From positions 1 to 16,643 of the forward strand of contig JAFAVN010000538.1 of the NCBI GenBank assembly GCA_019242435.1: DNA of 16,643 nt, given 5' to 3'. Shown here in pieces: positions 14,257 through 16,643 of this stretch (positions are counted from its first letter, which is position 1; the number at the start of each line of letters is the position of its first letter). The position numbers and the translations under genes are program-made. The stretch is from Verrucomicrobiota bacterium (GTDB taxonomy: Bacteria > Verrucomicrobiota > Verrucomicrobiia > Chthoniobacterales > JAFAMB01). The notes under the pieces are model-generated. The model did no database searches. It was not told the origin of the DNA and saw nothing but the letters and a program-made list of their open reading frames with translations.

Positions 14257-15791
14257 AAGCTAATGCGATCCTTTATTCGATCGTAAGTAAGCCCATACTT
14301 CTCGGCAATCGACAACGCGTATGCAACCCCTTCAGCCGGCTTGCGAAAAACTTTATATGTCCGCACGGTGGGTTCGTGCGGCACTACGGTGCTGACCATG
14401 CTCACGACTTTTTCGGAGAACGACGCTAGCTGATCGACAAACGTCACCCAGACGCACAAAGCGTCGAGATCGATTATCTTTTCCATGATTCTTTGGCTGA
14501 GAAACAGTGCATCCTGCAGTGCTGTCGAACTGAAGATCTCGTTCAGAATGATGATGCTATTCGGGGTCGCCCTTTCCAGGACCTCGTGAATCCTAATCAC
14601 ATCGTCTTGCAGTTTGCCCTGCAGATTTATCATGTACTCATTTCTCTCGTAGTGAGTCATGATGTGATCGAAAAGATGGACTTTCGCCGCTCGCCCGGGC
14701 ACGAGACAACCAATACCGGCTAAATAGTGTATCTGGCCAAACTCACGAGAAAACGTGGTTTTACCCCCTTGATTGGGACCGGTCACCACAAAAATGCGTT
14801 CCTGGCCCTTAAAATGAAAATCGTTGCAAACCACAGTAGCCCCTTCTGGCACGAGTTTGTAGGCCAGCGCGACATCATATCCCCCCTCGCTGTAGATTTC
14901 CTTAGAGTCAGTCGTGATTTCCGGATAACAGAAGGTCAGACCCGCACGCCTGAAGACTTCGACGTAATCAAGAAAAGAGATATAAAACTGAATTTCGCGT
15001 TCGAAAACCTGGATTGGTTTTTCCTGGTAATTGGAATATCGATCACAATAATCAGTGAGGCTGTCGAAAATCCCGGGGTAAAGCTGCGTGACGAACTCGA
15101 GTACTTTAGCCTCAATAACGTTCAGGTGAGGCAAGTCCCGGAATTTGTACCGGTAGTCTTTGCCGCTTCCGTATTTAAACTTCTGGAATGTGCGTTCGAC
15201 TTCTGAACAATAATCGATCCCGTCCCGATACTTGCTTACTTTAAAAGAGCCGGCACCGCTTATCAAGGTAGCGTACCTGATCGAGGCTAGATCGGCCTGC
15301 CGTTTTTCCGTGTCGGACGCGAGCGCCCTGAAAGATGCGGACGCGACATATCCTATTAAATAGTCGCGGAACGTTGAGAGGGCGCGCGCTTTAATCTGTG
15401 CCGACGAGAGATCGCGGGCAAGCTTGGCTATGGCGCAGCCATAAATTGCTGCCCCTTCCAAAAACCATCGTTGTTTCTGACGATCATCCGAAAGTTTGCT
15501 CGAATCGGCAAAAAGCTGGCGCATTTTGCTCATTTCCTGAGCGAACGATTTTAGATTACCGAGGAGCAGCTCGTCCTCCAGGTCGCGCAGTACTTCGTGT
15601 CGATAGGCGATGACATCGATGTCGGGCAAATAGGTGTAGAAAAGAGGCTTTAAATTATAGATGTCCTTGCCGGCGGTGATAGCATCGACCACCTGGTGCA
15701 GATTGAGATCCCGGAAGAACTCAGGAGCTTCGGCGACCTCCCTGGACTGAGGGTCCTCCGCTCCCGGAAACAAAATGCTATAAAACGTCAT
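14253..15791 (-). CDS. MutS-like ATPase, first subunit of a tandem pair
   Basis: This encodes 512 residues from the ATG at 15791 (MTFYSILFPGAEDP). A TTG eight codons upstream would also keep the frame, but AGAG stands near the ATG. The N-terminal region has the motif FFRDLNLHQVVDAITAGKD (26-43), followed by a helical core. The ATPase domain shows Walker A GPNQGGKTT (338-346), Walker B IIILNE (413-418) with Asn417 replacing Asp, SSTALQDALFLSQRI after it, TFVDQL (450-455) in place of the MutS THFHEL switch, and a MutS-like end (YALSIAEKYGL, 491-501). Like its partner it lacks mismatch-recognition and connector domains. The two proteins are only distantly alike, so they are old paralogues rather than a recent duplication. 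Likely a DNA-acting ATPase complex; the role is unknown. Confidence 0.88.
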   Translation of the reverse strand: MTFYSILFPGAEDPQSREVAEAPEFFRDLNLHQVVDAITAGKDIYNLKPLFYTYLPDIDVIAYRHEVLRDLEDELLLGNLKSFAQEMSKMRQLFADSSKLSDDRQKQRWFLEGAAIYGCAIAKLARDLSSAQIKARALSTFRDYLIGYVASASFRALASDTEKRQADLASIRYATLISGAGSFKVSKYRDGIDYCSEVERTFQKFKYGSGKDYRYKFRDLPHLNVIEAKVLEFVTQLYPGIFDSLTDYCDRYSNYQEKPIQVFEREIQFYISFLDYVEVFRRAGLTFCYPEITTDSKEIYSEGGYDVALAYKLVPEGATVVCNDFHFKGQERIFVVTGPNQGGKTTFSREFGQIHYLAGIGCLVPGRAAKVHLFDHIMTHYERNEYMINLQGKLQDDVIRIHEVLERATPNSIIILNEIFSSTALQDALFLSQRIMEKIIDLDALCVWVTFVDQLASFSEKVVSMVSTVVPHEPTVRTYKVFRKPAEGVAYALSIAEKYGLTYDRIKDRISL

Positions 15792-15930
15792 GCTCAAAAT
15801 CTCTACGTGCCACAAATAGGTTCTCCGGCTTTCAGAAAAATCAACTAGAACCAGTTATCGGGAGGCTAAGAGGCCGCCTGGTCAGCTTTTTGAAAAGCCG
15901 TAGGAAAATCCTAAGGTTTTCGCGATTGTC

Positions 15931-15957
15931 GGAAGCTGGTCACCCTGCGCTGCTTCC
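15931..15957 (-). terminator. Possible stem-loop after the symporter-associated gene
   Basis: GGAAGC (15931-15936) and GCTTCC (15952-15957) can pair around a 15-base loop, some 60 bases beyond the stop of the small membrane protein. There is no T-run and the stem is short, so this is a weak candidate. Confidence 0.25.
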
Positions 15958-15960
15958 AAT

Positions 15961-15979
15961 GACCGTGGTAACCACCGTC
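15961..15979. repeat. Near-perfect 19-bp palindrome
   Basis: GACCGTGGT and ACCACCGTC flank a single central base and are reverse complements except for one position. With almost no loop it cannot form a good RNA hairpin, so a dimeric DNA-binding protein is the more natural reader. It lies in the spacer before the MutS-like operon. Confidence 0.4.
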
Positions 15980-16014
15980 ACCGGATTTTCCCGGGTAGTG
16001 GCCACGCCCTGTGC

Positions 16015-16236
16015 CTAATGACCGCTGCTCAACTTGTGCTGAAGGGACCTTTTTCGATGTGCGAAAAAGAACATTACTGCTCCGAAAACCAGCATTACCA
16101 AGCCCCACCACAGGTTAACATTGATACCGAGCGACCGAGAATAATCGGCGGTTACACCGAACAGCCCATAAATAATGAGCAGCAGCCCCAGGATGGCAAA
16201 CAAGACACCGATCGGGTATCGAAGATCAATTCCCAT
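16015..16236 (-). CDS. Small two-helix membrane protein linked to the symporter
   Basis: This encodes 73 residues from an ATG. The sequence begins MGIDLRYPIGVLFAILGLLL and has two hydrophobic segments (about 9-28 and 43-59) joined by a loop containing SLGINVNLWWG, with a basic tail (HRKRSLQHK). The start lies three bases after the symporter stop codon, and the GGTGA formed by the end of that gene can act as its ribosome binding site, so the two are co-translated. I have an impression of similar small proteins beside sodium:solute symporters in environmental bacteria, but no name or function. An accessory or stabilising subunit is the natural guess. Confidence 0.75.
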   Translation of the reverse strand: MGIDLRYPIGVLFAILGLLLIIYGLFGVTADYSRSLGINVNLWWGLVMLVFGAVMFFFAHRKRSLQHKLSSGH

Positions 16237-16239
16237 GGC

Positions 16240-16643
16240 TCACCAGAAAATGATGTTCAGGAGCAGGGTCAAAATCAGCACTCCAATACCAAGGGGTACG
16301 GGCCGACTATACCAACGCCCTACAGCCGAAGTTTCTTTCTCTGTCAATGCATAGACCAGACCACGAAGTTCGTTGTCCGCTCGAGGACGAGTGAATAGGC
16401 TGATAAAGATGGTCATTAAGAAACAGACCACCCAGGCATAGATAGCGGTCCAGAAATTCTGCGCCATCTGACTCTCATAAATATGCAACACCGTAATCCA
16501 GCCGCCTTTTACCCCGGGAACTGCGCCAACACTAAGCGTGAGCCCATGGTGCAACGCCGCCGCAAGCGTACCGCTAACCAGACCAAAAAAGGCGCCGTGG
16601 CCAGTAGCTCTCTTCCAAAACATCCCGAGTAGAAAGGTAGCGA
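16240..16643 (-). CDS. Sodium:solute symporter (SSS family), 5' part beyond the window
   Basis: The last 134 or so residues are in the window, and the frame is open to its end. The sequence ATFLLGMFWKRATGHGAFFGL matches the conserved region of SSS transporters, in which a helix ends in GxFWKR and a Gly-rich helix follows. It continues with a periplasmic-looking segment, two further helices (FWTAIYAWVVCFLMTIFISLF), a charged cytoplasmic linker (RPRADNELRGLVYALTEKE) and a final helix ending at the C-terminus. The protein would import a sugar or organic solute with sodium. The substrate cannot be told from this part. Confidence 0.85.
   Translation of the reverse strand, partial: ATFLLGMFWKRATGHGAFFGLVSGTLAAALHHGLTLSVGAVPGVKGGWITVLHIYESQMAQNFWTAIYAWVVCFLMTIFISLFTRPRADNELRGLVYALTEKETSAVGRWYSRPVPLGIGVLILTLLLNIIFW

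Larger units (their letters stand above)
15792..16014. other. Spacer upstream of the MutS-like operon
   Basis: These 223 bases have no supported gene; the minus frame at 15911-16111 overlaps the small membrane protein and reads poorly. It must hold the MutS-like promoter, but I see no convincing -35/-10 pair. It contains two inverted repeats, listed separately. Confidence 0.4.

Noticed and set aside
12700..15791. Calling the pair genuine mismatch-repair MutS or MutS2
   Set aside because: Domain I and the connector are absent, no Smr domain is present, and the Walker B and switch motifs differ from both families.
16018..16398. 126-residue plus-strand frame
   Set aside because: It is antisense to the small membrane protein and the symporter end, has no ribosome binding site and no recognisable motif.
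1..16643. Mobile element or prophage island
   Set aside because: No transposase, integrase, phage structural gene, tRNA attachment site or terminal repeat is visible; the short repeats are spacer microsatellites and palindromes.

Overview
The window comes from a bacterial chromosome of moderate GC content. It holds eleven complete protein-coding genes that I can support, one weaker complete one, and two that run off the ends. I see no rRNA, tRNA, CRISPR array, integrase or transposase. The most likely source is a soil-type Verrucomicrobiota (Chthoniobacterales-like) or a related environmental lineage. That is an inference from the short intergenic repeat families (TTCCAACC-type, GTGGACACAATGGAC-type, CGTTTGGCG-type, GGTAGGGCGA hairpins), from the poor Shine-Dalgarno signals, and from protein style. 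No ribosomal or marker gene is present to prove it.

Layout. (1) 1-1973, minus strand: a small two-helix membrane protein followed by a large polytopic membrane protein resembling GT-C glycosyltransferases, which is cut by the window start. (2) 2264-2680, minus: a weak short gene that may be the remnant of a PH-like membrane protein. (3) 3017-5388, plus: a secreted His/Gly-rich protein with a palindrome overlapping its candidate promoter, a hairpin, then a secreted seven-bladed YVTN/lactonase-type beta-propeller. (4) 5476-10497, minus: a complete sugar-type ABC importer in the order binding protein, double-domain ATPase, permease, permease, behind a clear sigma70-like promoter. It belongs to the ribose/rhamnose/AI-2 (Rbs/Rha/Lsr) class. 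Its spacers, and the N-terminal codons of both permeases, are filled with short repeats. (5) 10635-12517, minus: a conserved protein of unknown function and an AI-2E (PerM/YdiK) family membrane protein. (6) 12700-15791, minus: two translationally coupled MutS-like ATPases that lack mismatch-recognition domains and carry Asn in place of the Walker B Asp. (7) 16015-16643, minus: a small two-helix membrane protein tightly coupled to the 3' end of a sodium:solute symporter, which is cut by the window end.

How the parts work together. The ABC operon is self-contained for uptake of a small sugar-like ligand, but no catabolic kinase, isomerase or regulator lies nearby, so the substrate cannot be named. 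The MutS-like pair looks like an obligate two-subunit ATPase. It is the best candidate here for a poorly understood system. The symporter and its small partner look like a two-gene transport unit. The plus-strand pair encodes two exported proteins.
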